Shown here in pieces: positions 10,331 through 19,662 of a stretch of DNA of 64,000 nucleotides (positions are counted from its first letter, which is position 1; the number at the start of each line of letters is the position of its first letter). Under the pieces are notes generated by a model. It saw nothing but the letters and a program-made list of their open reading frames with translations. It did not search any database and had not been told where the DNA came from. Position numbers and translations under genes: made by a program. The stretch spans positions 806,001 through 870,000 of the forward strand of contig NZ_CP096199.1 in NCBI RefSeq assembly GCF_023195835.1, in the 5' to 3' direction. Origin of the DNA: Vibrio sinaloensis (GTDB taxonomy: Bacteria > Pseudomonadota > Gammaproteobacteria > Enterobacterales > Vibrionaceae).

Positions 10331-10336
10331 TATAAT
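10331..10336 (+). promoter_or_regulatory. Candidate -10 element for the DUF2066 gene
   Basis: A perfect TATAAT stands 134 bases ahead of the ATG at 10471. The region 17 bases upstream (TGAACT) is a poor -35, so activity is uncertain. It is divergent from the uraA promoter. Confidence 0.45.
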
Positions 10337-10470
10337 CTATTGCTGGCCTCAATAGATGTGAGCAAAAAGGCATTTGGTTTAACGCTTCGTTCTGGCTTTG
10401 GTTGCTCCGCTGGCGATAGTTGCTTATCATCGACCTCTCACGTTTTAATGGAACGGAACATAGGAAATCT

Positions 10471-11706
10471 ATGCGTCATATAGCACTGTTTGTTTTAGGG
10501 TTGGTTGCTCTTCCCGCCATGGCACTGACCAATGTTGATCTTTACCGCAGTGAAGTGGTGATCGACCAGTCGTCAGATAATGCCGATACCACTGCACGGG
10601 TTGAAGGGATGAAAGAGGTGATCATCCGCGCCTCTGGCGATGTCAGTGCGCCTAATAACCCAGTGGTTGCTAAAGCACTCGGGCAAAGCGCTCAGTATTT
10701 AACACAGTTGAGTTATGGCCAATCTGAGGGGCAGCAAACATTGAGAATGGTGTTTAGTGCGCCGCACATCCGTTCTTTGTTAAGTCAGGCACAATTACCT
10801 GTTTGGCCTGCCGCTCGTGCCAATCTATTGGTGTGGTTAGTTGAAGAGCAAAATGAACGTAATATTGTCTGGGAGCACTCACCTTCTGCTGTGTTAGAAC
10901 AGATGAAGCGTAAAGCCGAACAGCGCGGTTTGCCGTTGACTGTCCCTGTTGGAGATTTCGATGACATTACCGGTGTGGCGGTTTCCGATTTATGGGGCGG
11001 TTTCATTCAGCCGGTTGGAGAGGCGAGTCAGCGTTATCCTGTTGACGCAGTGCTGGTGGTCAAAGCTCAGGGCAACAACGTCCGCTGGACACTCTACGAC
11101 CAAAAGCCAAATACCATAGGCGTCACTCGCCAGGCACCGCTTGCAGGTTCGAATAATGGCAGCGATGCCGCGAGTAAGATGATTGAGCAGATTAGCGATT
11201 ACTATGCCAAGAAGAGTGCGGTTCTAGTCGCGAGCGAATCATCTCAAGCGGTGAAAGCACGTTTTACCGAGCTTAACGACGCAGTCAGTTTCTTTACCCT
11301 AGAGAACCAGCTCAAATCACTCAGCTCAGTGGCGTCATTGGAGATCTTGAAGATACAAGGCAACCAAGTAACGTTTAAGATACATCTTCTCTCTTCAGAG
11401 CAAGAATTTGAGCAGGAAATGCGTAGTGTTAAAGATGTGCAGCAGCTTGAGAGTGTCAGTGAAGTCCCGCCAGTCAGCTTACCAGCAACACTGCCTGAGC
11501 CAACGCCATTGACTGACGGCAGTCAGCAGCAAGATCTAGTCGATAATGGTTTAGTGGTTGATGTGCAGCCAGAGGCGAATGTTATTCCTACCGAGATGGT
11601 ACTGGTCTTTGAATGGCAAGGTCAGCCTTATGTTGCGCCCCAACCTGAAGCTGAGCTTCCTAGCGCTTCAGAACAGAGTGAGAGTCAAAGCGTACTGACT
11701 CAGTAA
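10471..11706 (+). CDS. DUF2066 family exported protein
   Basis: 411 residues from the ATG at 10471, chosen because TAGGAA lies 5 bases upstream and translation then begins directly with a signal peptide (LFVLGLVALPAMA, cleaved near residue 18). The conserved part is LTNVDLYRSEVVIDQSSDN through residue 300, typical of DUF2066. The C-terminal 90 residues are rich in Pro, Gln, Glu and Ser and look disordered. Function is unknown; it is predicted periplasmic. It is divergent from uraA and convergent with the DUF2069 gene. Confidence 0.78.
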   Translation: MRHIALFVLGLVALPAMALTNVDLYRSEVVIDQSSDNADTTARVEGMKEVIIRASGDVSAPNNPVVAKALGQSAQYLTQLSYGQSEGQQTLRMVFSAPHIRSLLSQAQLPVWPAARANLLVWLVEEQNERNIVWEHSPSAVLEQMKRKAEQRGLPLTVPVGDFDDITGVAVSDLWGGFIQPVGEASQRYPVDAVLVVKAQGNNVRWTLYDQKPNTIGVTRQAPLAGSNNGSDAASKMIEQISDYYAKKSAVLVASESSQAVKARFTELNDAVSFFTLENQLKSLSSVASLEILKIQGNQVTFKIHLLSSEQEFEQEMRSVKDVQQLESVSEVPPVSLPATLPEPTPLTDGSQQQDLVDNGLVVDVQPEANVIPTEMVLVFEWQGQPYVAPQPEAELPSASEQSESQSVLTQ

Positions 11707-11721
11707 ACTCGCAATCACCAA

Positions 11722-11755
11722 TAAAAAGGTCTGGCAGTGCCAGACCTTTTTTATT
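11722..11755. terminator. Bidirectional terminator between DUF2066 and DUF2069 genes
   Basis: AAAAAGGTCTGGCA pairs with TGCCAGACCTTTTT around a minimal loop, giving a T tract on the plus strand and a T tract (TTTTTAT) on the minus strand. It can serve both convergent genes. Confidence 0.9.
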
Positions 11756-11778
11756 GGTTTCCAGTTAGAAAACAGAGG

Positions 11779-12201
11779 CTAAGACTCAAACCGCGACTTC
11801 TCTTCTTTCTCGACTTTAGACAGGCGCTTAAGCTTCAAGCCTAACTCTTTTCCCCTCGCGCGAGCATAGAGAATGTTGCCTAAGAAAGCCAAAGAGGTAA
11901 GCATCAGCTCAATGGCGGCCAACCAACGTTCACCATCATCCACGTAGAGAATGGTAAAGGCGTGCAAGAAGTAGAGCATTAACACAAAGTTAGCCCATGC
12001 ATGCGTGTAGGGCTTACCGGCCAAGATCCCCGGCAGCGGCAGTAGTAGTGGAATCGCCCAAGCGATCGCTAAGGTGGTGCTACTGATGTGCGGGTGCGGG
12101 GATAGTGACAACTGCCACAGTGTCACCCAGGCAAGTAGGGCAAGGTTACCAAACAGGGCCAGCAGTCGGAAAAGTTTGGTGGTTGATTGCATCTGTTGCA
12201 T
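11779..12201 (-). CDS. DUF2069 family inner membrane protein
   Basis: 140 residues with about four hydrophobic segments (residues 13-30, 42-58, 67-86 and 93-112) and a charged lysine/glutamate-rich tail. The sequence and its place directly after wrbA fit DUF2069. Its ATG directly abuts the wrbA stop, so it is translated from the arsC-wrbA transcript. No function is known. Confidence 0.75.
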   Translation of the reverse strand: MQQMQSTTKLFRLLALFGNLALLAWVTLWQLSLSPHPHISSTTLAIAWAIPLLLPLPGILAGKPYTHAWANFVLMLYFLHAFTILYVDDGERWLAAIELMLTSLAFLGNILYARARGKELGLKLKRLSKVEKEEKSRFES

Positions 12202-12774
12202 TTAATTGTCCTTCATTTTCAATGCGGTTTGAGCCAACCGTTTACCGAGTTGTTGCGCCAATTCTATTTCGTCTGCGCTGAGACTGTTGCCATGATGATG
12301 GGCAACCGATGTCGCGCCATAGGGGGTGCCACCAGATTGAGTCGAATGTAGTTTGGGTTCAGAGTATGGGATGCCTAGAATCATCATGCCGTGGTGCAAC
12401 AGCGGCAACATCATGCTCTGCAAGGTGGTTTCTTGGCCGCCATGCAGTGTGGATGATGAGCTAAACAGACAGGCAGGCTTATCAATTAAGTCACCACTCA
12501 ACCAAACTGACGTTGTTTTGTCCCAGAAATGCTTAAGCGGCGCTGCCATGTTACCAAACCACACTGGGCTGCCCATGGCCAAACCGTCACACTGCTTCAA
12601 CTCTTCAATGGAAATCACCGGGTCGCTCGGTTGATGGTCACCTTCTATCTCGGCCACCGTACGCAGCAACGCCTCACAGTTGGCGTTGGACTCAATGCCT
12701 CGAGCGATTTGCCGTGCTAGCGCTTGAGTGGTGCCATGACGGCTATAGTAAAGGACGACAACTTTGCAGGTCAT
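12202..12774 (-). CDS. wrbA: NAD(P)H:quinone oxidoreductase, WrbA type
   Basis: 190 residues with a flavodoxin-like fold. The FMN phosphate loop is YYSRHGTTQALARQIARGIE at the N-terminus, and the family segment GSPVWFGNMAAPLKHFWD is near residue 85. WrbA reduces quinones by two electrons to limit redox cycling. Its ATG overlaps the stop of arsC/yfgD by 4 bases (12771-12774). It is the second gene of a three-gene run upstream of DUF2069. The sequence is shorter than some WrbA proteins but has the complete core. Confidence 0.9.
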   Translation of the reverse strand: MTCKVVVLYYSRHGTTQALARQIARGIESNANCEALLRTVAEIEGDHQPSDPVISIEELKQCDGLAMGSPVWFGNMAAPLKHFWDKTTSVWLSGDLIDKPACLFSSSSTLHGGQETTLQSMMLPLLHHGMMILGIPYSEPKLHSTQSGGTPYGATSVAHHHGNSLSADEIELAQQLGKRLAQTALKMKDN

Positions 12775-13115
12775 AGAATCTCGAGCACTTGCTCTGGTGG
12801 GCGACCGTGACGCGCTTTGCCATTGGCGACAACAATCGGGCGCTCAATCAATTTTGGGTTTTCCGCCATGGCTTTAAACAGGGTTTCATCATCTGCCGAG
12901 CCGAGTTCTAGCTCTTTGTAGAGCGCTTCTTTGGTGCGCATCATGTCACGAACTTGAGTCAGTTCAAGCTGCGCCATTAGCGCTTTAAGTTGGTCAACAC
13001 TGGGTGGCGTCTCTAAGTATTTGATGATCTGTGGCTGAATGTTTCGTTCTTCAAGTAGCCCCAAAGTTTCACGGCTTTTAGAACAGCGAGGGTTGTGATA
13101 AATCACGACTGACAT
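12771..13115 (-). CDS. ArsC/YfgD family glutaredoxin-dependent reductase
   Basis: 114 residues of the ArsC/Spx fold. The catalytic cysteine lies in NPRCSKSRETL (residues 8-18). The C-terminal segment NPKLIERPIVVANGKARHGRPPE is typical of the YfgD subgroup. Such proteins are usually annotated arsenate reductase, but the E. coli homologue is the yfgC(bepA)-linked yfgD of undemonstrated substrate. Here it also lies 17 bases after bepA. No arsB or arsR is nearby, so an arsenic role is not supported by context. Confidence 0.88.
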   Translation of the reverse strand: MSVVIYHNPRCSKSRETLGLLEERNIQPQIIKYLETPPSVDQLKALMAQLELTQVRDMMRTKEALYKELELGSADDETLFKAMAENPKLIERPIVVANGKARHGRPPEQVLEIL

Positions 13116-13132
13116 AGGAGATCTCCTGATTA

Positions 13133-14587
13133 TTATTGTAGTGCTAAGAAACGGTCGCGTTGAACCATTAACTGATCGATGCGTGCATCATATCTGGCTT
13201 GTTTTAAGCTTCCAAGTTCTGCGATTTGACTGGCTTGCGTATAGTATTGAATCGCTTTATTCCAGTTGGCTTTCAGGGCAAGAATTTCCGCTCGTGCAGC
13301 CAAATCTTCATCGCTGATCCCTAGGCCGATATTGGCTTCTGACAGTAAGCTCCAACCATTAATATCGTTTGGATTGTCATGGGTGTAGCGCTGCAATACT
13401 TTGATCGCTTGTTCGTTCTTGTCTTGCTTGAGCAGGACATTGGCATAGTTAATGGTTAAAACCGCATTGTTTGGTGCCGATTTTAGAGCATTGCTGAGTA
13501 GGCTCTCTGCTTGTTGAGCTTGATCGAGTCCGAGATAGACATCGGATATAGCATCGATATAGAAGCGATTGTTTGGGTCTTGCTGAAGTAACTTACTCAA
13601 AATTTCAAGCGCTGGCTGATACTGTTTGTTGTCGAGTAGCACCAGAGCCTTGCCGTATTGAAACGCAGCTTTCACCGCTGGTGCCGCTTTCTTCTCTGTA
13701 CGTTCAAACCAGTCATTGGCCGCTTTTCCATCAATCCCAGCGTACCGTGCAACGATACGCGCGCGCGCGAGGTTGTAATCGAGAGACGGGTCCACGCGGC
13801 GCGCAGGATAATTTTGCGCTCTCGCTCGGCTATCGGTAACGCGATCTTCTGGTAGCGGGTGGGTCAGTAGCATTGGCGGCGGTTTGCTTGCATAACGGTA
13901 CTCGTCAGCTAAGCGGCCGAAAAAGCGGGGCATAGCGTTGACGTCAAACCCTGCGCTTGCCAGGGTGCTGATGCCAAAACGGTCTGCTTCTTTCTCGTTA
14001 CTGCGGGTGTAGTTGATTTGGCCTTGAATGCTGCCCGCTGTGGCGGCGGTAACGGCTGCCATGCCGGCTTCTGGAGCGGCAATGGCCAATAATAATGAGC
14101 CCACCAAGGCCGCCATGGTGGCAGGGGAGCGACGCGCTTGCTCTTCCATGCTGCGCGCAAGGTGACGCTGAGTGACGTGCGCAATTTCATGGGCCACCAC
14201 CGATGCTAACTCACTCTCACTTTGCGCATGTAGAAACAAACCAGAATGCAACGCCACATAGCCGCCAAAAAAAGCGAAGGCGTTAATGTTGCGGTCGCGA
14301 ATCATAAAAAAGGTAAAGGGGGTTTTGACGTCTGAGGCATTGGCCACCAATCGATGACCAAGACTATCAATATACTCGTTAAGCACAGGATCGTTGACGA
14401 TAGGCTGGCTACTGCGCAGCATGCGCATGTAGGCATCGCCGTATTGAATCTCTTGAGCTATGGTCAAGGTGCTACTGGCAGTGGTACCAATGTCGGGTAG
14501 ATCTAAGCTGTTAGCTTGGGTCGGCACAGGGGTGCTTAACGCGGCTGCTACACAAAGACAGACCAATGAACGCGTGCGTTTAAACAT
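13133..14587 (-). CDS. bepA: Beta-barrel assembly-enhancing protease BepA
   Basis: 484 residues. A signal peptide (residues 1-25) sends it to the periplasm. The M48 zinc motif is VVAHEIAHVTQRH with HEIAH, and the third ligand lies in NEKEADRFG. The C-terminal half holds TPR repeats (for example QPALEILSKLLQQDPNNRFY). BepA promotes LptD maturation and degrades stalled outer membrane proteins; in E. coli it belongs to the sigma-E regulon. Its neighbours (arsC/yfgD downstream and perM divergent) repeat the E. coli yfgO-yfgC-yfgD cluster. Confidence 0.95.
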   Translation of the reverse strand: MFKRTRSLVCLCVAAALSTPVPTQANSLDLPDIGTTASSTLTIAQEIQYGDAYMRMLRSSQPIVNDPVLNEYIDSLGHRLVANASDVKTPFTFFMIRDRNINAFAFFGGYVALHSGLFLHAQSESELASVVAHEIAHVTQRHLARSMEEQARRSPATMAALVGSLLLAIAAPEAGMAAVTAATAGSIQGQINYTRSNEKEADRFGISTLASAGFDVNAMPRFFGRLADEYRYASKPPPMLLTHPLPEDRVTDSRARAQNYPARRVDPSLDYNLARARIVARYAGIDGKAANDWFERTEKKAAPAVKAAFQYGKALVLLDNKQYQPALEILSKLLQQDPNNRFYIDAISDVYLGLDQAQQAESLLSNALKSAPNNAVLTINYANVLLKQDKNEQAIKVLQRYTHDNPNDINGWSLLSEANIGLGISDEDLAARAEILALKANWNKAIQYYTQASQIAELGSLKQARYDARIDQLMVQRDRFLALQ

Positions 14588-14829
14588 AGATGAACGATGA
14601 TGCTCCCTTGAGTTTTTCCATCATACAATGGCAAATGCCGATATGGGTCTAGGCTTTTGACACCATACCATAGTAAAGGTTTCCTCTGTCCAACAATGTT
14701 GAACAAGTGCCTATTTGAGCCCGTGGTCAAAATTGGTCAGAACAGTGTGAAGCTGTCACGATTTGCACTGACGCTCAGAAAAAAACACTATACAATATCC
14801 AACGGTAATAATATGCATTGAGCGAAAGA

Positions 14830-15057
14830 ATGGAATCGAATATTTTGGATTTGCGTGGTCAAGGCTGTCCATTAGCTTTGCTGTTGGCTAAACGCCACAC
14901 CAATCTGTTGGCGTCAGGTGAGCAGACTCAAATTCTAATCTCGGATCCAAGCTCGATGAAAGACATCACACGTTATCTTCAGCAGCAGGCGTATGCGCTG
15001 AGTTGTGAAGAGGCAGAAGGCTACTATTGTATGCAAGTCACTAAGGAATCTTGTTGA
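14830..15057 (+). CDS. TusA/SirA family sulfurtransferase-like protein
   Basis: 75 residues from the ATG at 14830; a TTG at 14818 is an alternative giving 79. The family motif is LDLRGQGCPLALLLAKRHT with the single sulfur-relay-type CP cysteine at about residue 12. True TusA feeds 2-thiouridine synthesis, but this short paralogue next to perM has no known target. Its stop is immediately followed by the perM ATG, so the two are cotranscribed. It could bind a partner in redox or sulfur transfer; this is inference only. Confidence 0.8.
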   Translation: MESNILDLRGQGCPLALLLAKRHTNLLASGEQTQILISDPSSMKDITRYLQQQAYALSCEEAEGYYCMQVTKESC

Positions 15058-16122
15058 ATGTTTGAAATGGTGAGTCGCTGGTATAAGCGACGTTTTTCCG
15101 ACCCGCACGCCGTAAGTCTTGTTGCGATTCTTCTGTTCGGCTTTATCACTATCTACTTTTTCGGCAACTTGATCGCCCCATTGTTGGTCGCGATCGTGTT
15201 GGCCTACCTGCTCGAGTGGCCAGTGGTGCAACTGGGGCGTATTGGTATTCCGCGCACACTATCAGTAATTGTGGTTATCTTGGGCTTTCTCAGCTTGATG
15301 TTGATAGCTGTGTTTGGCCTAGTACCCACCATTTGGCACCAAGTTGGTAACCTGATCAACGATATCCCAAATATGTATGTGGGGTTGCAAAACTTCATCG
15401 CCCAGTTGCCACACCGTTATCCTGAGCTTGAGAACTTGCAGATTGTTGAGTCGCTCGTGACCAATGCTAAAAACCAAGTGATCGGTATGGGAGAAACCGT
15501 GGTGAAAGGTTCGCTCGCCTCGTTAGTGAGCCTGGCTACTCTGGCGGTCTACTTGATTTTGGTCCCTTTGCTGGTGTTCTTTTTGCTTAAAGACAAGCGA
15601 GAGATGATCGACATGGCAAGCGGTATCTTGCCGCGCAACCGTCGATTGGCGAACAAGGTATGGCACGAAATGAACGAACAGATCTCGAACTACATCCGAG
15701 GCAAAGTGATGGAGATCTTGATTGTTGGCGGAGTGAGTTACATTACCTTTGCCATTCTCGACTTACGTTACTCGGTATTATTGGCGGTCGCGGTCGGTTT
15801 GTCGGTACTGATTCCCTACATTGGCGCTGCTGCTGTCACCGTACCCGTGGCCATTGTTGGTTTGTTCCAATGGGGGCTTACTCCTCCTTTTTACTGGTTG
15901 CTGATTGCCTACGGCATTATTCAAGCTTTAGATGGCAACGTACTGGTGCCAGTGCTGTTCTCTGAAGCCGTTAACTTGCACCCTGTCGCAATCATAGTGG
16001 CGGTACTGGTGTTTGGAGGCTTGTGGGGGTTCTGGGGCGTATTCTTCGCTATTCCTCTTGCCACCTTGGTTAAGGCGGTTTGGAATGCACTTCCAAGTCA
16101 TGAAGAAGAAGTCACTGAATAA
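15058..16122 (+). CDS. perM: PerM family (AI-2E exporter superfamily) membrane protein
   Basis: 354 residues with about eight membrane segments. The family's conserved C-terminal half is visible in LLAVAVGLSVLIPYIGAA and the IIQALDGNVLVPVLFSEAVNL stretch. It belongs to the AI-2E transporter-like family (YfgO/PerM in E. coli); despite the name, autoinducer-2 transport is shown only for a distant member. It begins at the base after the tusA-like stop and ends before a strong terminator. Confidence 0.9.
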   Translation: MFEMVSRWYKRRFSDPHAVSLVAILLFGFITIYFFGNLIAPLLVAIVLAYLLEWPVVQLGRIGIPRTLSVIVVILGFLSLMLIAVFGLVPTIWHQVGNLINDIPNMYVGLQNFIAQLPHRYPELENLQIVESLVTNAKNQVIGMGETVVKGSLASLVSLATLAVYLILVPLLVFFLLKDKREMIDMASGILPRNRRLANKVWHEMNEQISNYIRGKVMEILIVGGVSYITFAILDLRYSVLLAVAVGLSVLIPYIGAAAVTVPVAIVGLFQWGLTPPFYWLLIAYGIIQALDGNVLVPVLFSEAVNLHPVAIIVAVLVFGGLWGFWGVFFAIPLATLVKAVWNALPSHEEEVTE

Positions 16123-16150
16123 TAACTAGTAATAAAGCAATTCACTGCAT

Positions 16151-16187
16151 ATAAAGCCCCAAAGCTCTAGTTTTGGGGCTTTTTGTT
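16151..16187 (+). terminator. Rho-independent terminator after perM
   Basis: AAAGCCCCAAA pairs with TTTGGGGCTTT around a 7-base loop, followed by a T tract and TTTGTTT. Confidence 0.92.
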
Positions 16188-16329
16188 TAGCAATTAGTTG
16201 ACAGTACTGGGAGCAATGGAATTTACTTAACCATGAAAAGGAAAATAATTCTTAAGAAAACGTTGGTCTGGGCGATAACAATACTGACTATTATAACAAT
16301 AAAGCTTGCTGACTAATTTGAGGGATACT

Positions 16330-18201
16330 ATGAAATTTAGCCAAAAAATCGTTGCGGCTTCATCTGGATTACTCTTGGTCACTGTGACTCTGTTGTCTAT
16401 TCAACAATTGAGTACAGTGAAAGAGGAAGTCGAGGCCTTGGTGGATACCAGCCTGACAGAAATGGTTAAAGGGGTAAAAAATACGGTTGCATCTGAGATG
16501 CAGAGTAAGAAGTCTTTAGCGAAGTCGACGACAGAAGTGATAGAGCTCGACCCGCAAAATCGCAATCGAGTTAAAGAGATACTCGAAAAACCTGAACTTA
16601 AAGGCAGTTTCTTAGCCGTTGGTTTTGGTTATGAAACCGATGGTTTTGTTGTCGAGAATGATGACGGATGGGAAGCAGGGCCTGATTACGACCCACGAGT
16701 TCGCCCATGGTACAAAGATGCTAAAGCGAAAGGATCTTTGGTGGTTACCGCTCCCTATATTGACGTGTCGTCTAAAAAGGTGATCATCTCAATCGGTACT
16801 CCGGTGAAAGAAAACGGCAAGTTCATGGCCGGTATGTTTTACGATCTCGAACTCGGTGGCCTTGCTGACCTGGTAAACAGCGTGAACTTACTTGATGCGG
16901 GCTACCTATTCATCGTTACCGCGGATGGAACCACTATCGCCCACCCCGACGCAGCGAACAACGGGGAAAACTTAACCAAATACCTACCTCAAGCCAAAGT
17001 TCAAACCGGTAATCAACGTTTTGAACAAGACGGTAAAAAGCTATTGGTTCACTTTACCGAAGTCCCTTCAGAAAACTGGTATATCGGCGCAGTGGTTGAT
17101 GAAGATATCGCATTCTCGGCCATTGCTGACATGCGCAATAGCTCAATCATTTATGTTGTGATTGGCGTGGTGTTGAGTGTGTTGGTACTGAGCTTCTTGA
17201 TTAAAGCGCTGATGCGTCCGTTAGCGGTGTTGAACGAAGCGATTAAAGATGTGGCGTCAGGGCAAGGCGACTTGACCAAGCGTCTAGACACTAATACCGA
17301 TAAAGAGTTTGCTGAATTGGCTGAAGGGTTCAATACCTTTACCGAAACACTGCAGAAACAGATTCAGCAATCTAAAGCCATTGGTGCTGAGATCCTACGT
17401 GGCACGGAAATGACCGTAGCTGGCGTTCAAGAGTCAGCAACCGCGATGCGTAGCCAACTTGAAGAGCTCGAGCAATTAGCCACAGCAATGAATGAAATGG
17501 CGGTTACGGCGACAGAAGTGGCCAACAATGCTCAGGGCGCCGCTGCTGCCGCTAAAGAGGCGGATGAAGCGACACAAGACGGCTCATCAGTTGTGAGTGA
17601 TACCACGGCATCGATTGGCAACCTAGCTGCCCGCATCGACCAAGCGGTAGAAGAGGTGCATGGTTTAGAGTCGGCAACGTCTAACATTGAAACCATCTTG
17701 AAAGTGATTAATGACATTGCCGATCAAACCAACTTGCTCGCACTCAATGCTGCGATTGAGGCGGCTCGTGCGGGTGAATCGGGTCGTGGCTTTGCCGTCG
17801 TTGCGGATGAAGTACGCACTTTGGCTCAGCGAACACAAGAGTCAACTACGGAAATCCGTAGCATGATTGAGCAGCTTCAAGCGGGAGCAAGCTCTGTGTC
17901 AGCAGCGATGAGCGAGAGTAAAACCACTGCAATTGATGCGGTAGATAAAGCCCAAGCAGCGGATGGTGCATTGCAACGTATTCGTGAGGCGATTCAGCGC
18001 ATCAGCGATATGAACATGCAAATTGCGTCTGCGGCAGAAGAGCAAAGCTTGGTTGCTGAAGAGATCAACAGCAACACAGTTAAGATCAAAGACCTTTCTA
18101 CTCAGGTAGCTGACTCGGCTGATAACTCGAACATCGCGATGCAAGCGCAAACCGAGAATGTGCGCGAGCAAGATGCGATTTTGAACAAGTTCATCGTGTA
18201 G
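16330..18201 (+). CDS. Methyl-accepting chemotaxis protein with dCache ligand domain
   Basis: 623 residues from the ATG at 16330, with AGGG 5 bases upstream. TM1 covers residues 8-28. A periplasmic dCache domain follows, with the [11 protein letters not shown] and [10 protein letters not shown] segments and downstream aspartates that characterise amino-acid-binding dCache receptors. TM2 is near residues 277-299 and is followed by HAMP. The cytoplasmic signalling hairpin tip is [32 protein letters not shown]. It probably senses amino acids or related amines (inference from the motif). It stands alone between terminators. Confidence 0.93.
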   Translation: MKFSQKIVAASSGLLLVTVTLLSIQQLSTVKEEVEALVDTSLTEMVKGVKNTVASEMQSKKSLAKSTTEVIELDPQNRNRVKEILEKPELKGSFLAVGFGYETDGFVVENDDGWEAGPDYDPRVRPWYKDAKAKGSLVVTAPYIDVSSKKVIISIGTPVKENGKFMAGMFYDLELGGLADLVNSVNLLDAGYLFIVTADGTTIAHPDAANNGENLTKYLPQAKVQTGNQRFEQDGKKLLVHFTEVPSENWYIGAVVDEDIAFSAIADMRNSSIIYVVIGVVLSVLVLSFLIKALMRPLAVLNEAIKDVASGQGDLTKRLDTNTDKEFAELAEGFNTFTETLQKQIQQSKAIGAEILRGTEMTVAGVQESATAMRSQLEELEQLATAMNEMAVTATEVANNAQGAAAAAKEADEATQDGSSVVSDTTASIGNLAARIDQAVEEVHGLESATSNIETILKVINDIADQTNLLALNAAIEAARAGESGRGFAVVADEVRTLAQRTQESTTEIRSMIEQLQAGASSVSAAMSESKTTAIDAVDKAQAADGALQRIREAIQRISDMNMQIASAAEEQSLVAEEINSNTVKIKDLSTQVADSADNSNIAMQAQTENVREQDAILNKFIV

Positions 18202-18216
18202 ATATAAACCGCAAAG

Positions 18217-18249
18217 AAAAACGCCAGCATAGTCGCTGGCGTTTTTTTA
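18217..18249. terminator. Bidirectional terminator between the chemoreceptor and bcp
   Basis: AAAACGCCAGC pairs with GCTGGCGTTTT around a 9-base loop, with a T tract downstream on the plus strand and TTTCTTTGC on the minus strand. Confidence 0.88.
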
Positions 18250-18259
18250 TACTCGAAGA

Positions 18260-18724
18260 TTATTGATTGAGATAATCCAACACAACCTGATGATGGTCTT
18301 TCGTTTTGAATTTGTTGAACACGTGCTCAATCACACCTTCTTCATTGATTAAGAAACTAATGCGGTGCAAGCCGTCGTACACTTTGCCCATAAATTTCTT
18401 TTCACCCCAAACACCGAACTGCTCTGCGACGGCGTGATCTTCGTCGGATAGTAGGGTGAAGTTGAGCTCATCACGCTCAATGAATTTACCCAAGCGTTTA
18501 ACCGGATCGATGCTGACACCCAGTACAACCACGTTGTGTTTATCTAACTCGGCTTTGATATCCCGAAGTCCTTGGGCTTGAACGGTACAACCAGGGGTCA
18601 TGGCTTTAGGATAAAAGTAAAATAGGACCTTCTTTCCTTTGAAATCGCTTAACGTGACGGTTTCGCCATTTTGGTCAAGAAGAGAGAACTCAGGAGCGGG
18701 AGTGCCTGCTGTCAGAGTGTTCAT
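18260..18724 (-). CDS. bcp: Thioredoxin-dependent thiol peroxidase (Bcp/PrxQ)
   Basis: 154 residues. The peroxidatic cysteine is Cys46 in TPGCTVQAQGLRD. In E. coli Bcp the resolving cysteine stands five residues later; here that position is Gln51 and no cysteine replaces it nearby, so the enzyme must work as a 1-Cys type or resolve through a partner. It reduces hydroperoxides. It follows gcvR by 13 bases, the same bcp-gcvR pairing as in many gammaproteobacteria. Confidence 0.95.
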   Translation of the reverse strand: MNTLTAGTPAPEFSLLDQNGETVTLSDFKGKKVLFYFYPKAMTPGCTVQAQGLRDIKAELDKHNVVVLGVSIDPVKRLGKFIERDELNFTLLSDEDHAVAEQFGVWGEKKFMGKVYDGLHRISFLINEEGVIEHVFNKFKTKDHHQVVLDYLNQ

Positions 18725-18737
18725 GAAGATTCCTTTT

Positions 18738-19280
18738 TTATTGACTGTTTTTTATAAAGTTAAGTGAGCCATGTACGGCCAAAGAGCGACAGAGCGTATC
18801 GAACTCTTCTTGCAATTGCATCAGGTTACATTCCGATTCAACGGTTGCCGTAATAGCTATATGAAACTGGTCAGTTTCGGAGCCCACTTTACCCTTATCA
18901 ATGGTTTGTGCGCTCAGTGAAGAGAGGCCAATTTCTTTCTCGGCGAAAAAGTTAGTGAACTTTTCCGTCAGCCCTGGCTTATCTTCAGACTCTACAAATA
19001 CTTCTAATGTGTAGGTGTGGTCGAGATAGGCATGGGGAGATGTACGTTTCATGATAGTAATCAGATCATGCTCTTGGCCAAGAAGTGGCAGCGTTGTCTC
19101 TACGCGGGTGGTCGCCGCATTGGTCCCCGAGAGCAGCATGATTAGGGTAAATTCGTTGCCGAATAAAGCGATACGACTATCAACAATATTGCATCCAGAT
19201 TGCGTGACCAGGTGTACCACTTGATTGCATACCCCTGGGCGATCGGTTCCAACCGCTGTAATCACCAGATGTTGAGTCAT
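18738..19280 (-). CDS. gcvR: Glycine cleavage system transcriptional repressor GcvR
   Basis: 180 residues with two ACT domains: residues 4-75 (LVITAVGTDRPGVCNQVVHL) and 90-170 (YTLEVFVESEDKPGLTEKFT). GcvR has no DNA-binding domain and acts by binding GcvA in response to glycine. It is upstream of bcp. A MITE-like element begins only 90 bases before its start codon, so the element borders or forms its upstream regulatory region. Confidence 0.93.
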   Translation of the reverse strand: MTQHLVITAVGTDRPGVCNQVVHLVTQSGCNIVDSRIALFGNEFTLIMLLSGTNAATTRVETTLPLLGQEHDLITIMKRTSPHAYLDHTYTLEVFVESEDKPGLTEKFTNFFAEKEIGLSSLSAQTIDKGKVGSETDQFHIAITATVESECNLMQLQEEFDTLCRSLAVHGSLNFIKNSQ

Positions 19281-19369
19281 AGTTTCACTCTTTTCAAAGT
19301 TATGTTTATTAATCAGTTAGCTTAGCACAGAAGACGCAGATAAAAATGATGGCAACCCGCTTTTGTTTA

Positions 19370-19660
19370 GGGCCTGTTGACCGTTCGAGCTGATTTTTGC
19401 AGCACTTTGTGGGAAATTTATACAAGACAGAGGCTTTAAAGTGTAGTTCCCCTACATAAAAAGCCGATAACGCAGTAGAAATGAACCACAAAGGCTGCCC
19501 AAAGGGTTCGAGCTGGGCGCCCCCGCAAGAATCGTTTTACGCTTTGTTAAGAAGTGTTTACTTAGAGTGACTAGGCTACATACTCCTTGCCGCGCCTAAA
19601 ACGATTCTGACTAGGCGTCCCCATCCGAACAAAATTTAACCGCGAAAGGTCAACAGGCCC
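19370..19660. mobile_element. MITE-like non-coding element with perfect 13-bp terminal inverted repeats
   Basis: GGGCCTGTTGACC at 19370 and its exact complement GGTCAACAGGCCC ending at 19660 bound a 291-bp segment with no ORF. A TA dinucleotide flanks both ends (19368-19369 and 19661-19662), consistent with a TA target duplication. Inside, AGAATCGTTTTA near 19529 and TAAAACGATTCT near 19598 are also complementary, so the RNA or single strand could fold extensively. This looks like a transposase-less element moved in trans, inserted between the divergent gcvR and dapA. I cannot assign it to an IS family. Confidence 0.72.
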
Positions 19661-19662
19661 TA

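Noticed and set aside
12771..13115. Arsenic resistance operon
   Set aside because: Only an ArsC/YfgD-family gene is present. Its neighbours are bepA and wrbA, with no arsR, arsB or acr3.
19281..19369. Small RNA gene between gcvR and the repeat element (GcvB-like)
   Set aside because: The 90 bases are needed for the gcvR promoter, and I see no terminator hairpin or conserved GcvB core.
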